A DNA stretch of 43,212 nt from an uncultured Eubacteriales bacterium (GCA_900319075.1 ONMZ01000013.1:1-43212); one strand, 5' to 3'. Shown: positions 1 through 9,168, counted from the stretch's first letter. Made by a program: numbers and translations. Notes: a model not told the origin generated them from the letters alone.

Positions 1-45
1 AGTTTGCATAGAACACTGAATTTTGTTTTATCTGAGCAGACAAAT

Positions 46-88
46 AATAAAATAATGCCCCGGAGCAATTTGATTTGCTTCGGGGCAA
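46..88 (-). terminator. Terminator of the ABC-F gene
   Basis: Read on the minus strand, a GC-rich hairpin (GCCCCGaAGCAA pairing with TTGCTcCGGGGC) is followed by a T-rich run. It lies just past the stop of the minus-strand ABC-F gene. A second small hairpin (GGGTAT/ATACCC) sits at about 101-119. Confidence 0.8.
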
Positions 89-137
89 AACTTCTATATG
101 GGTATTCGGCTTATACCCACGCTCTTTTTTATAGCCT

Positions 138-2072
138 TTATACCTTGTCTGCCAGCTCCGCCCACAGTTCCATGTCCTGTTCAAGGGTCTGACGTGCTTC
201 GTCAAGCTGAGAGCATTTTTCGTTTATTGCCGAGTAATCCGATGCCACCGCCGGGTCGGAGATCTCTTTTTCCAGCTTTGAGATAAGCTCCTCGGTCAGC
301 TCTATTTTTTTCTCCAGCTGCCTTATCTGTTCACGCCTTTTTGCATCAAGAGCACGCTGCTGCTTGGATTTGTGGCTTTGCTGTTTGTTTTGCTCGTATG
401 CAGCCTTCTTTTGCTGTTCCGCCTGAGCCTGCAAAGCCTGCTGCTGTAAGGTGTATTCACGATAATATGCGTCGAAATTTCCGTCGTAAGACTTCACACC
501 CTCAGGTGATACCTCCAGGATCCTTGTGGCGACCTTGTTGAGAAGATATCTGTCGTGGGAAACAAGAATGATCGTGCCCTCAAAGGCGGCAAGAGCATCT
601 TCCAGCACCTCCTTGGTCATCATGTCAAGGTGGTTTGTAGGTTCGTCAAGAACAAGTACGTTCCCACGGTTCAGAGCCATTATGGCAAAGTACAGCTTTG
701 CCCGCTCACCGCCTGAAATGACCGAGACAGGCTTGAAAACATCCTCGCCACGGATCAGCACGGAAGCAAGTACATTTCTTGCATCTCCATCAGAGAGCCT
801 GGGGTTTTTCCGCTGTATCTCACCGATAACCGTGTTGTGCCTGTCGATCGCTTTGTGTTCCTGGTCGAAATAAGAGATCTTTACGTTGTTTCCCCAGCTT
901 ACGCTGCCCCCGTCATGTGGAATAAGCCCCTGTATGAGCTTTAATATCGAGGATTTGCCGATCCCGTTAGGGCCGATTATGCCAATATGCTCTCCACGGC
1001 GGACATTAAAACTGAGGTCTTTTATGAGCAGTCTTTTTTGTTCACCCTCTCCCACTTCAAGAGGACATTGTAAGACCTTCACTATGTCCTTTGTAGGTTC
1101 AATATCATAGCAAAGATCTATTTTCGGCGGTCTGATAAAGCTTGAAGGCTTATCCAGCCTCTCTATCCTGTCCAGCATATGCTGGCGTGACTTTGCCATT
1201 TTTGCCGTAGAAGCACGTACTTTGTTGCGTGCGATATAATCCTCAAGCTTTGCGATCTCTTTCTGCTGGGCTTCATATTCTTTTATCATACGCTCGTCAC
1301 GCATTTTCCTCTGAACAAGATATGCGCTGTAATCACCTTTGTAGCTGTAAATATGTCCATGCTCGATCTCGCATATCCTTGTACAGATCCGGTCAATAAA
1401 GTATCTGTCGTGAGAAACCACCAAAACAGAACCTTTGTAGCTTTTAATATGCTCTTCAAGCCACATAATGGTGTTAAGATCAAGGTGGTTTGTAGGCTCG
1501 TCAAGGATAAGAAGATCAGGCTCTTCCAACAGAAGCTTTGCAAGAGCAAGCCTTGTTTTTTCGCCGCCGGAAAGTGTATCCACTATCTGAGATGTGTCCG
1601 TTCCACCAAATCCCATACCGCTGAGCACCTGCTTTATCCTTACGTCTATGCGGTATCCGTCCCGGGCTTCAAAATATGCGTTCAGCTCCGAATACTCATG
1701 ACTGATCATTTCAAGTTCCTCGCCTTGGGCTGTAAGCATCTGTCTTGACAGAATATCCATTCTTTCCTTGGTGCTTATAAGCCGTTCAAAGCAGCTCCGC
1801 ATCTCTTCCTCTATCGTTCTGTGAGATTCAAGTCCGCTGTTTTGCCGCAGATACCCCACCACTGCCCTTGGGTCAACAGATATGCTTCCCGAACCGTCCG
1901 CAGCTTTGTCAAATCCCTCACTGCCGGTGATAATATTCAAAAGAGTAGTCTTTCCGCAGCCGTTTGAGCCGATAAGTCCCACTGTCTCTTTTTCCTCAAT
2001 AGTCAGTGAAACGTCTCTAAGCAGAGGTTCACCGTTGAAGTATTTGTTTATGCTTTCTATGCTTACTATCAT
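138..2072 (-). CDS. ABC-F family ATP-binding protein (YdiF/Uup-like)
   Basis: Soluble protein of 644 aa with two ABC ATPase domains and no membrane segment, the layout of ABC-F ribosome-associated ATPases, which act on stalled or antibiotic-bound ribosomes rather than in transport. Domain 1 has Walker A GSNGCGKT (about residues 35-42), signature LSGGEKTRLALAKLL and Walker B LLILDEPTNHLD. Domain 2 has GPNGIGKSS, ISGGERAKLYFAI and VLVLDEPTNHLD. A charged linker joins the two domains, and a Lys/Glu/Gln-rich coiled-coil tail follows, as in Uup/YdiF. The ATG is preceded by AGGAGG. It is monocistronic, with its own sigma-A promoter and a terminator. Length and tail fit YdiF-type housekeeping members better than the antibiotic-resistance subgroups, but the subgroup cannot be fixed by eye. 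Confidence 0.93.
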   Translation of the reverse strand: MIVSIESINKYFNGEPLLRDVSLTIEEKETVGLIGSNGCGKTTLLNIITGSEGFDKAADGSGSISVDPRAVVGYLRQNSGLESHRTIEEEMRSCFERLISTKERMDILSRQMLTAQGEELEMISHEYSELNAYFEARDGYRIDVRIKQVLSGMGFGGTDTSQIVDTLSGGEKTRLALAKLLLEEPDLLILDEPTNHLDLNTIMWLEEHIKSYKGSVLVVSHDRYFIDRICTRICEIEHGHIYSYKGDYSAYLVQRKMRDERMIKEYEAQQKEIAKLEDYIARNKVRASTAKMAKSRQHMLDRIERLDKPSSFIRPPKIDLCYDIEPTKDIVKVLQCPLEVGEGEQKRLLIKDLSFNVRRGEHIGIIGPNGIGKSSILKLIQGLIPHDGGSVSWGNNVKISYFDQEHKAIDRHNTVIGEIQRKNPRLSDGDARNVLASVLIRGEDVFKPVSVISGGERAKLYFAIMALNRGNVLVLDEPTNHLDMMTKEVLEDALAAFEGTIILVSHDRYLLNKVATRILEVSPEGVKSYDGNFDAYYREYTLQQQALQAQAEQQKKAAYEQNKQQSHKSKQQRALDAKRREQIRQLEKKIELTEELISKLEKEISDPAVASDYSAINEKCSQLDEARQTLEQDMELWAELADKV

Positions 2073-2106
2073 GATGATCCTCCTGCTTGTACTTTGTGTT
2101 ATTACT

Positions 2107-2135
2107 ATTATAACTTATACAACCGTTTTTTTCAA
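2107..2135 (-). promoter_or_regulatory. Sigma-A promoter of the ABC-F gene
   Basis: Minus-strand TTGAAA (plus 2130-2135), 17-bp spacer, TATAAT (plus 2107-2112). It lies about 35 bp upstream of the ABC-F start codon. Confidence 0.85.
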
Positions 2136-2270
2136 TAGGCAGGTAATGAATGCCGGCTTATCAGTTTATAATAGTTGTAAATATACACAAAATTCATGGC
2201 GGTAATAAATGTAAAAGCTGTGCAATCATACAAAAAGCAACAGAAAAATGTTAATTCTGTTCAAATGAGG

Positions 2271-2299
2271 TTGTAATTTGGGTCACAATTTGTTAAAAT
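2271..2299 (+). promoter_or_regulatory. Sigma-A promoter of the EIIA-like gene
   Basis: TTGTAA (2271-2276), 17-bp spacer, TAAAAT (2294-2299). The spacer contains GGTCACAATTTGT, a motif resembling AATTTGTAAT elements seen upstream of other genes in this window. Confidence 0.65.
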
Positions 2300-2342
2300 A
2301 ATATCAAACAGGTGTTATTTTCATAATTATAGGAGAGGAGGG

Positions 2343-2825
2343 GTGACGTTGAAACTTTTTGGAGAAAAACAGTCCGATGAAAAGGGTAAAGGAAAATTAT
2401 ATGCCTGCTGTAAGGGAGAGCTTTGCACTCTTGAGGATACGGGAGATGACATAATGTCCTCCGGGATACTTGGAGTGGGATATGGTATATATCCTGATTT
2501 TGAAGATGGATACGCACAGATCGTAAGCCCTGTAAGCGCAAGGGTGATCGATGTATCCACAAAGCCCGATGCGGCGGTTGTGAAAACCGATGACGGATTG
2601 AAGGTGCTTATCAGCTTCAGCGCCTTTTCGCTCCGGGAGACAAAGCTTACGATAAAAAGCGGTGACAATGTGGAAATAGGCGACAAAATGGCTGTGGTTA
2701 CCCCGGAGGATGATAAAAAACGTGCAGTGTTCGTTGTTGTGGAAAACAGTGATCTGCTCATGGATTATAAAGTAAGAAAAGGTAATGTTGCTTCATCTGA
2801 TCCGGCTATGAAATATTCTGTATAA
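2343..2825 (+). CDS. EIIA-glucose-like domain protein lacking the active-site histidines
   Basis: Stand-alone protein of 160 aa that follows the fold pattern of the sugar phosphotransferase EIIA(Glc)/Crr domain: SPVSARVIDV near residue 62, a VKTDDGLKVLI strand, a KSGDNVEIGD turn, then a beta-rich end. In true EIIA(Glc), a supporting His (NHAF) and the phosphorylated His (LFVHFG) are essential. By alignment they are Asp77 and Ser91 here, so the protein should not carry phosphate. A role as a sensor or allosteric partner is inference. The GTG at 2343 overlaps the SD run AGGAGAGGAGG; the TTG at 2349 has better spacing and is a serious alternative start. No other PTS gene is nearby. The gene stands alone, with its own promoter and terminator. 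Confidence 0.75.
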   Translation: MTLKLFGEKQSDEKGKGKLYACCKGELCTLEDTGDDIMSSGILGVGYGIYPDFEDGYAQIVSPVSARVIDVSTKPDAAVVKTDDGLKVLISFSAFSLRETKLTIKSGDNVEIGDKMAVVTPEDDKKRAVFVVVENSDLLMDYKVRKGNVASSDPAMKYSV

Positions 2826-2837
2826 TATGCTGATAAA

Positions 2838-2871
2838 CGTCCCTGAAAAGGTAACTTCGGGGACGCTTTTA
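2838..2871 (+). terminator. Terminator after the EIIA-like gene
   Basis: A 10-bp stem CGTCCCTGAA / TTCGGGGACG (one G-U pair) is followed by CTTTTAATTT. Confidence 0.8.
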
Positions 2872-2975
2872 ATTTACACGCAAAGCACAGCGGTTAAAAG
2901 CGTAAAGACAGGAAAAAATAAATTATGAAAATAATAAAAAAAGTTTGTAAAACTATGTACTTTTATAAAGAAGTG

Positions 2976-2984
2976 TGATATAAT
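2976..2984 (+). promoter_or_regulatory. Extended -10 promoter of the polyamine operon
   Basis: TGATATAAT gives an extended -10 (TGnTATAAT) at 2976-2984. The -35 is poor (TGTACT at 2956-2961), which fits an extended -10 promoter. The start site would fall near 2991, about 50 nt before speD. Confidence 0.65.
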
Positions 2985-3042
2985 CATACTGCATATATGT
3001 ACCCTGTGGACGTTGTGCTGTATTTTATCCGGAGAGGACGGG

Positions 3043-3855
3043 ATGATAGGGTTGGAGCAGAAGCTTTCACTGTATGGATTCAATAATCTTACGAAAACTC
3101 TTAGCTTTAATATCTATGATGTATGCTATGCAAAAACGGAAAGAGAACAAAAGGGCTATATAGCCTATATCGACGAACAGTATAATTCCGAGCGCCTTAC
3201 AAAGATACTGTGTGATGTTACGGAAATGATAGGCGCAAGAGTGCTGAATATATCAAAGCAGGACTATGAGCCTCAGGGTGCATCGGTCAATGTTCTTATT
3301 GCCGAAAAAGCCTTGGATGAGGACTCCATCGACCCATCCTGCAACCAGGGAGTGCTGCCTGAGGCAAAACCCAGAACGGTAGCCGCACATCTTGATAAGA
3401 GTCATGTTACAGTTCATACCTTCCCTGAGTACCACCCGGATAACGCTATTTCCACATTCAGAGTGGATATAGATGTTTCCACCTGCGGTATGATATCACC
3501 GCTGAACGCCCTGAATTATCTTATAAGCAGCTTTGATTCGGATATTATAACTATTGACTACCGTGTCAGAGGATTTACAAGGGACGTTCTTGGGAAAAAG
3601 TTTTTTATAGATCATAATATCACATCTATACAGGACTATATCGACAACGACACCTTGACCAGGTACGATGCTATCGACGTTAATATGTACCAGTCAAATA
3701 TATTCCATACAAAGCTTCTTATAAAGGATATAGAACTGCAAAACTATCTTTTCAAGACCGATGCTTTGGAGCTTACACCAAAGCAAAGACTGGATATAAC
3801 CGATGCTTTGAGGCGTGAAATGATAGAAATATACAGCGGTATGAATATATATTAA
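3043..3855 (+). CDS. speD: S-adenosylmethionine decarboxylase proenzyme, E. coli-type
   Basis: Makes decarboxylated SAM, the aminopropyl donor for spermidine synthase. The sequence follows the long bacterial class 1A SpeD closely: [38 protein letters not shown] and [16 protein letters not shown]. The self-cleavage site is DKSH. Its Ser (residue 120 counted from the chosen start) becomes the pyruvoyl cofactor when the chain splits into beta and alpha subunits. I chose the ATG at 3043 (270 aa) because GGAGAGG lies 5-8 nt upstream and because E. coli SpeD begins at this point; an in-frame GTG-type start at 3013 would add ten unrelated residues. It is the first gene of the polyamine operon, 22 bp before the decarboxylase gene. 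Confidence 0.95.
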   Translation: MIGLEQKLSLYGFNNLTKTLSFNIYDVCYAKTEREQKGYIAYIDEQYNSERLTKILCDVTEMIGARVLNISKQDYEPQGASVNVLIAEKALDEDSIDPSCNQGVLPEAKPRTVAAHLDKSHVTVHTFPEYHPDNAISTFRVDIDVSTCGMISPLNALNYLISSFDSDIITIDYRVRGFTRDVLGKKFFIDHNITSIQDYIDNDTLTRYDAIDVNMYQSNIFHTKLLIKDIELQNYLFKTDALELTPKQRLDITDALRREMIEIYSGMNIY

Positions 3856-3877
3856 AACAGCAGGATCGTGATGAAGT

Positions 3878-5326
3878 TTGGAGCTTACACAGAGCAATGC
3901 GCCGGTATATGAGGCGCTGACAAAGCACATGAAAAACCGTGTGGTAAGGCTTGACGTTCCGGGTCATAAGGGAGGCAGGATGAACAAGCCTCTTCGTGAT
4001 TTTCTTGGGGAGCAGTGCCTGCGGTGCGATGTGAATTCAATGAAAAATCTTGATAACCTCTGTCACCCCACCGGGGTCATAAAGCAGGCTGAAAGCCTTG
4101 CGGCAGAGGCTTTTGGCGCTCATAATGCCTTTTTTATAGTCAACGGCACCACCGCCGCTGTGCAGACTATGGTTTTTACAGCCTGCAAGGCGGGGGAGAA
4201 GATAATTATGCCCAGAAACGTCCACAGAAGCGCAATAAATGCCCTTGTTGTCTGCGGAGCTGTGCCTGTATACGTAAACCCCGGGACTGACAAAAAGCTT
4301 GGAATACCCCTGGGTATGTCGGTTGAGGACGTTGAAAAAGCAATTGAAGAAAACCCCGACGCAAAAGCCGTGCTGGTGAATAACCCTACCTATTACGGCA
4401 TATGTTCGGATATCAGGAGGATCGTGGACATCGCCCACAAGCACGGAATGCTGGTGCTTGCCGACGAAGCTCACGGCACTCATTTTTATTTTGGAGATAA
4501 CCTGCCGATGAACGCAATGGAGGCAGGTGCGGATATGGCTGCGGTGTCGATCCATAAAACGGGAGGCAGCCTTACCCAGTCGTCACTTCTCCTTTGCGGA
4601 AAAAATATCTCCGAGGGCTATGTGCGGCAGATAATCAACCTTACCCAGACCACAAGCGGCTCGTATCTGCTTATGGTATCTCTTGATATGGCAAGGCGAA
4701 ATCTTGCCCTCAACGGTAAGGATATGTTTGCAAAGGCGTGTGATTATGTTAGCTACGCAAGGGGAGAGATAAACAAGATAGGCGGTTATTACGCTTTCGG
4801 GCAGGATCTTGTGAACGGAAAGGACATATTTGCATTTGACGATACAAAGCTTTCGGTGCATACAAGGGCTGTGGGTCTTGCAGGTGTCGAGGTGTACGAT
4901 CTTTTGCGTGACGAGTACGATATACAGATAGAGTTCGGCGACATCGGAAATATCCTTGCGATAGTTTCCGCAGGGGACAGAGAGCTTGAGATAGAGCGCT
5001 TCATTTCAGCGCTCAGCGAGATAAAAAGGCTTTACCATAAAGACCCGGCAGGACTTTTTGATCACGAGTATATCAACCCCATAGTCAGAGTTACACCACA
5101 AAAAGCCTTTTATAGCGAAAAAAAGGCTGTACCCGTAAAGGACAGCTGCGGCAAGGTGTGCGCAGAGTTTGTAATGTGCTACCCGCCGGGGATACCGATA
5201 CTTGCCCCGGGGGAAATGATAACAACGGACATAATCAACTATATAAATTACTGTAAAGAAAAGGGCTGCCTTATGACAGGCACAGAGGATCTTGAGATAA
5301 ACTATATAAACGTCATTGACGAGTAG
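3878..5326 (+). CDS. speA: Orn/Lys/Arg decarboxylase, probable arginine decarboxylase
   Basis: PLP-dependent fold-I (aminotransferase-like) decarboxylase of 482 aa, the short Bacillus SpeA/YaaO type without the large wing domain. Visible features are VPGHKGG near residue 28, LADEAHG with the cofactor-binding Asp196, and SIHKTGGSLTQSS with Lys227 as the Schiff-base lysine. A C-terminal Orn/Lys/Arg-decarboxylase domain carries CYPPGIPILAPGE. The TTG start fits the family N-terminus (APVYEALTKHMK). The earlier ATG at 3871 is out of frame. Substrate cannot be read from the sequence. Arginine is inferred because an agmatinase-type gene follows in the same operon, giving arginine to agmatine to putrescine. 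Lysine or ornithine are alternatives. Confidence 0.88.
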   Translation: MELTQSNAPVYEALTKHMKNRVVRLDVPGHKGGRMNKPLRDFLGEQCLRCDVNSMKNLDNLCHPTGVIKQAESLAAEAFGAHNAFFIVNGTTAAVQTMVFTACKAGEKIIMPRNVHRSAINALVVCGAVPVYVNPGTDKKLGIPLGMSVEDVEKAIEENPDAKAVLVNNPTYYGICSDIRRIVDIAHKHGMLVLADEAHGTHFYFGDNLPMNAMEAGADMAAVSIHKTGGSLTQSSLLLCGKNISEGYVRQIINLTQTTSGSYLLMVSLDMARRNLALNGKDMFAKACDYVSYARGEINKIGGYYAFGQDLVNGKDIFAFDDTKLSVHTRAVGLAGVEVYDLLRDEYDIQIEFGDIGNILAIVSAGDRELEIERFISALSEIKRLYHKDPAGLFDHEYINPIVRVTPQKAFYSEKKAVPVKDSCGKVCAEFVMCYPPGIPILAPGEMITTDIINYINYCKEKGCLMTGTEDLEINYINVIDE

Positions 5327-5355
5327 AACAAAGAGCAGCTTTTGGAGATAAAACA

Positions 5356-5805
5356 ATGGATAATGATATGTTTGAGCAGGAAGATGAGACTCTGGCGAAA
5401 GAGCGTAAAACAGGCTGCGGCTGCGGCTGCTTAACTGCGGTTGTTATTGTGATTGTTTTAATAATGTCTGTTCCTTTGCTAATTCATCTGATAGACAGCT
5501 GGCCGATAACAGTTGACAGTAAGAGCAATAATGGCTGGAAAGTTGAACTTCAAGCAATCGGAAGCCCGATTTGGCCGTTTGGTCCGCAGGACGGGCGAGT
5601 TTGGCTTAAACTTGGTTCGTTTAAAATATGCAGTGAGGATTTCGTGCTGCACAACGACGGCAAGGGTATGGACGAGTATAACTGGAAGGTCGATTGGAAA
5701 GACGACAGAGTGCTGATAACGATAATCGGAGAGGAACAGGCGGACGAACACATCAGTCTTTACTATGACGGAAAGACTGAAAGTGACACCGGAACAGTGT
5801 TTTAG
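5356..5805 (+). CDS. Unknown single-pass membrane protein in the polyamine operon
   Basis: I do not recognise this 149-aa protein. The first 20 residues are acidic/charged. A Cys/Gly cluster (TGCGCGC, residues 19-25) comes just before one membrane helix (about 26-48). The remaining 100 residues would lie outside and are rich in Trp, Asp and Gly, with alternating hydrophobic residues that suggest a beta-sandwich. The start has GGAG 8 nt upstream. It sits between the decarboxylase (29-bp gap) and speE (30-bp gap) and should be co-transcribed with them. The Cys-rich stretch next to the helix could be a lipidation or metal site; this is speculative. No function is assigned. Confidence 0.8.
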   Translation: MDNDMFEQEDETLAKERKTGCGCGCLTAVVIVIVLIMSVPLLIHLIDSWPITVDSKSNNGWKVELQAIGSPIWPFGPQDGRVWLKLGSFKICSEDFVLHNDGKGMDEYNWKVDWKDDRVLITIIGEEQADEHISLYYDGKTESDTGTVF

Positions 5806-5835
5806 CACAATAATGCAATGAAAGGAGAACCTACC

Positions 5836-6684
5836 ATGGACTTATGGTTTACCGAAAAGCACACTGATGATGTGAATTTCACGATAAAAGTTAAAAAGCA
5901 GCTGTACAGCGGCAAAAGCTATTACCAGCAGATCGACGTATTTGATACCTACGAGTTCGGCAGAGTGCTGGTGCTGGACGGCTTTATTATGCTCACCGAA
6001 AAGGACGAGTATATCTATCACGAAATGGTCACTGCCGTGCCTATGGCGGTCAATCCCGAGATAAAGAGCGTGCTCGTTATCGGCGCAGGTGACGGCGGAA
6101 CGATACGGGAGCTGACACGCTATGATTCAATAGAAAATATTGATATGGTGGAGATAGACCGGCAGGTCGTTGAGGTATGCAAGGAATATTTGCCCCAGAC
6201 CGCCTGCAAATTCGATGATGAGCGTGTGCACCTTTTCTTTGAGGACGGGCTTAAATTTGTCCGCCGCAAGGAGAATGAATACGACCTTATAATCGTAGAT
6301 TCCACCGATCCTTTCGGACCCGGCGAGGGGCTTTTCACAAAGGAGTTTTACGGCAACTGCTCAAAGGCGCTGAGTGATAAGGGCATACTTATCAACCAGC
6401 ACGAAAGCACATATTACGATTCCTATGTGGATATGGTAAAGCGCACCCATAAGCGCATCAGCAGTGCTTTACCTGTATCTATGGTCTATCAGGCGCATAT
6501 CCCGACATACCCCTCGGGGCATTGGCTCTTTGGCTTTGCATCAAAGAATCTCCACCCCGTATATGATCTCAAAGCGCAGGAGTGGGAGAATTTCGGCATA
6601 GACACAAAATACTATAACACCGAGCTGCATAAGGGCTGCTTTGCCCTGCCAAACTACGTAAAGGAGATACTCGCCGATGAATAA
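5836..6684 (+). CDS. speE: Spermidine synthase (polyamine aminopropyltransferase)
   Basis: Transfers the aminopropyl group of decarboxylated SAM to putrescine. The 282-aa protein has the standard layout: an N-terminal beta domain (YYQQIDVFDTYEFGRVLVLDG) and a Rossmann methyltransferase-like core with VIGAGDGGTIRE (SAM-binding loop). Then come the acidic MVEID ribose contact, the catalytic DSTDPFGPGEGLF gate segment, and a conserved end (PTYPSGHWLFGFASK). I took the ATG at 5836 because AAAGGAG lies 11 nt upstream and the protein then begins like its family; the ATG at 5818 precedes the SD. The end overlaps speB by 8 nt, implying translational coupling. Confidence 0.95.
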   Translation: MDLWFTEKHTDDVNFTIKVKKQLYSGKSYYQQIDVFDTYEFGRVLVLDGFIMLTEKDEYIYHEMVTAVPMAVNPEIKSVLVIGAGDGGTIRELTRYDSIENIDMVEIDRQVVEVCKEYLPQTACKFDDERVHLFFEDGLKFVRRKENEYDLIIVDSTDPFGPGEGLFTKEFYGNCSKALSDKGILINQHESTYYDSYVDMVKRTHKRISSALPVSMVYQAHIPTYPSGHWLFGFASKNLHPVYDLKAQEWENFGIDTKYYNTELHKGCFALPNYVKEILADE

Positions 6685-7522
6685 GAACGTGTTTACCTTT
6701 ATCGGCTGCGACTGCGAGTACGATGAGGCGAAGATCGTGCTTTTCGGAGCGCCCTTTGACTCAACCACATCTTTTCGTCCCGGCACACGCTTTGCGTCAA
6801 GTGCGATACGAAATGAGAGCTTCGGCATCGAGACGTTTTCCCCCTATCAGGATAAGGATCTGCTCGACTGCAAGGTCTTTGACAGCGGCGATCTGGAGCT
6901 GCCCTTCGGCAGTCCTGAGCAGGCTTTAAAGGATATTGAGGGCACAGCAAGTCAGATACTTGACGACGGAAAGATACCCTTTATGATCGGCGGAGAGCAT
7001 CTTGTAACCCTGGGCGAGTTCAGAGCCGTTGCGAAAAAGTACCCCGATGTGCATATCATACACTTTGATGCGCACTGCGACCTGCGAGATGATTACCTGG
7101 GCGTAAAGCTTTCACATGCCTGCGTGCTGAGAAGATGTCACGATATAGTCGGTGACGGACGCATCTTCCAGTTTGGTATCAGAAGCGGAGACAGAGACGA
7201 ATTTGAGTTCGCAAAAACGCACACCTGTCTGCACCGCTTTGACCTTGAAACACTTGATGAGGTGGTGGAAAAACTCAAAGGAAAGCCGGTGTATTTCACC
7301 CTTGACCTTGATGTTCTCGACCCGTCTGAGTTCCCCGGAACAGGTACGCCCGAGGCGGGCGGCGTGAGCTTCAAAGAGCTTCACAAGGCGATAATGCTGC
7401 TTTCAAAGCTCAACATTGTAGGACTTGATATGAACGAGCTTTCGCCTGTTTACGATCCGTCGGGCAGGAGCACAGCCCTTGCCTGCAAGCTGCTGCGAGA
7501 GATACTGCTTGCGATACTGTGA
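6677..7522 (+). CDS. speB: Agmatinase (ureohydrolase family)
   Basis: Hydrolyses agmatine to putrescine and urea. The manganese-binding residues of the arginase/agmatinase fold are all present: His108 (GGEHLV), DAHCD (Asp131, His133, Asp135) and LDLDVLDP (Asp210, Asp212). The usual GTGTPEAGG substrate loop follows. Length (281 aa) is typical of agmatinase. It overlaps speE by 8 nt. With the decarboxylase and speE it completes arginine to putrescine to spermidine. Formiminoglutamase or proclavaminate-type activities are possible for the fold, but the operon makes agmatinase by far the best call. Confidence 0.92.
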   Translation: MNKNVFTFIGCDCEYDEAKIVLFGAPFDSTTSFRPGTRFASSAIRNESFGIETFSPYQDKDLLDCKVFDSGDLELPFGSPEQALKDIEGTASQILDDGKIPFMIGGEHLVTLGEFRAVAKKYPDVHIIHFDAHCDLRDDYLGVKLSHACVLRRCHDIVGDGRIFQFGIRSGDRDEFEFAKTHTCLHRFDLETLDEVVEKLKGKPVYFTLDLDVLDPSEFPGTGTPEAGGVSFKELHKAIMLLSKLNIVGLDMNELSPVYDPSGRSTALACKLLREILLAIL

Positions 7523-7536
7523 GGAGATGAACGCAA

Positions 7537-7920
7537 ATGTGCGACGACCTTGGTTTTATTTTCCCAGAAGATGATTCTTGGATAGATGCACTTATTCTGG
7601 CATTTGCAATAAGTGCTGTTCTGATTCCTGTCGGCGTAATCACCATTTTTGTGTTGAATATAAAAAAACAGCGTACCAAGGCAATGTTTGCAGGCTTTGG
7701 TACAGCGGTAGTTTGCTTTATCATAGCTTTGATATTTAAACTCTTTTTCGTGGGAATGTCGGGCGTAGGCTTTCTGATATATGCCGCTACTGTCAATTCA
7801 CATGGGTGTGCTAAAGATGATAATAGCGATAAAGTTCAGGAAACAAGTGAAAGCGTTGTTGAAGAAAAAAATAATAGTTATAAACTCGAAGATAAAAATG
7901 ATGACTGGGATTTCTTATGA
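7537..7920 (+). CDS. Unknown two-helix membrane protein in the polyamine operon
   Basis: I do not recognise this 127-aa protein. An acidic start (about 16 residues) is followed by two membrane helices (about 19-41 and 50-84, the second stretch perhaps containing two short helices). The soluble tail of roughly 40 residues is rich in Asp, Glu, Lys and Ser. The ATG follows GAGGAG. It lies 14 bp after speB and 34 bp before the dehydrogenase gene, so it is an operon member. A link to polyamine movement or sensing is inferred from position only. Confidence 0.75.
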   Translation: MCDDLGFIFPEDDSWIDALILAFAISAVLIPVGVITIFVLNIKKQRTKAMFAGFGTAVVCFIIALIFKLFFVGMSGVGFLIYAATVNSHGCAKDDNSDKVQETSESVVEEKNNSYKLEDKNDDWDFL

Positions 7921-7954
7921 TGATATTTAATTAAACTGAAAGGAATGATGAATA

Positions 7955-9157
7955 ATGGGAAGAGCATTGATAATTGGTGCCGGCGGAGTTGCAGGTGTGG
8001 TTATACACAAGTGCTGCCAGAACAGCGAGGTCTTTGAGGAGATATGCATCGCAAGCCGCACTAAATCAAAGTGCGACAAGTTCAAAGCTGAGCTTGAAGG
8101 AAAGACAAAGACTAAGATAACTACTGCACAGGTGGACGCTGACAACGTTCCCGAGCTTGTCAAGCTTATGAAAGAGTACAAGCCGGATATCTGCATAAAT
8201 GTTGCACTGCCGTATCAGGATCTGCACATCATGGATGCTTGCCTTGAATGTAAGGTGGACTACGTTGATACCGCAAACTATGAGCCTGAGGACACGGCTA
8301 AGTTTGAGTATTCCTGGCAGTGGGCTTACAGAGAGCGCTTTGAAAAGGCAGGCATAACAGCGCTGCTCGGTTCGGGCTTTGACCCCGGTGTTACAGGCGT
8401 TTTCTGTGCATACGCTCAGAAGCACTACTTTGACGAGATAAACTATATCGACATTCTCGACTGCAACGGCGGCGACCACGGCTATCCGTTTGCAACTAAT
8501 TTTAACCCTGAGATAAACATTCGTGAGGTCTCCGCTAAAGGCTCATACATTCAGGACGGCAAGTGGGTCGAGACCGAGCCTATGGAGATCAAGAGAGTTT
8601 ACAACTTTGACCAGGTGGGCGAAAAGGATATGTACCTTTTGCACCACGAGGAGCTTGAATCTCTGGCGCTGAACATCAAGGGCATCAAGCGCATCAGATT
8701 CTTCATGACCTTCGGACAGAGCTATCTGACCCACCTCAAATGCCTTGAAAATGTGGGTATGACCTCTATCGAGCCTATCGACTTTGAGGGCAAGAAGATA
8801 GTTCCGCTTCAGTTCTTAAAGGCTGTTCTGCCCGATCCTGCAAGCCTTGGTCCGAGAACAAAGGGCAAGACCAACATTGGCTGCATCTGCCAGGGAAAAA
8901 AGGACGGCAAGGACGTTAAATACTACGTTTACAACGTTTGCGATCACCAGGAATGTTACAAAGAGGTCGGCTCCCAGGCTATCAGCTACACAACAGGTGT
9001 TCCTGCAATGATCGGTGCAATGATGGTTATGACAGGCAAGTGGAAAAAGCCGGGCGTTTACAACATTGAAGAGTTTGATCCCGATCCGTTCATGGAAGCT
9101 CTTAACAAGTGGGGTTTGCCGTGGAAAGAAAACTTTGACCCGGTGCTCGTAGACTGA
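7955..9157 (+). CDS. Carboxynorspermidine/carboxyspermidine dehydrogenase (saccharopine dehydrogenase family)
   Basis: NADPH-dependent enzyme that condenses a diamine or polyamine with aspartate semialdehyde to give carboxynorspermidine, carboxyspermidine or a larger carboxy-polyamine. The 400-aa chain begins with a Rossmann dinucleotide loop (RALIIGAGGVAGVV). It continues with the saccharopine-reductase-like segments NVALPYQDLHIMDACL, VDYVDTANYEP and LLGSGFDPGVTGVF typical of CANSDH/CASDH, and ends in a dimerisation/substrate domain (IGAMMVMTGKWKKPGVYNIEEF). Pairing with nspC in the same operon separates it from lysine-pathway saccharopine dehydrogenases. Whether the acceptor is diaminopropane, putrescine or spermidine cannot be read from the sequence. 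AAAGGA precedes the ATG. Confidence 0.9.
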   Translation: MGRALIIGAGGVAGVVIHKCCQNSEVFEEICIASRTKSKCDKFKAELEGKTKTKITTAQVDADNVPELVKLMKEYKPDICINVALPYQDLHIMDACLECKVDYVDTANYEPEDTAKFEYSWQWAYRERFEKAGITALLGSGFDPGVTGVFCAYAQKHYFDEINYIDILDCNGGDHGYPFATNFNPEINIREVSAKGSYIQDGKWVETEPMEIKRVYNFDQVGEKDMYLLHHEELESLALNIKGIKRIRFFMTFGQSYLTHLKCLENVGMTSIEPIDFEGKKIVPLQFLKAVLPDPASLGPRTKGKTNIGCICQGKKDGKDVKYYVYNVCDHQECYKEVGSQAISYTTGVPAMIGAMMVMTGKWKKPGVYNIEEFDPDPFMEALNKWGLPWKENFDPVLVD

Positions 9158-9168
9158 CAGGTGAAATA

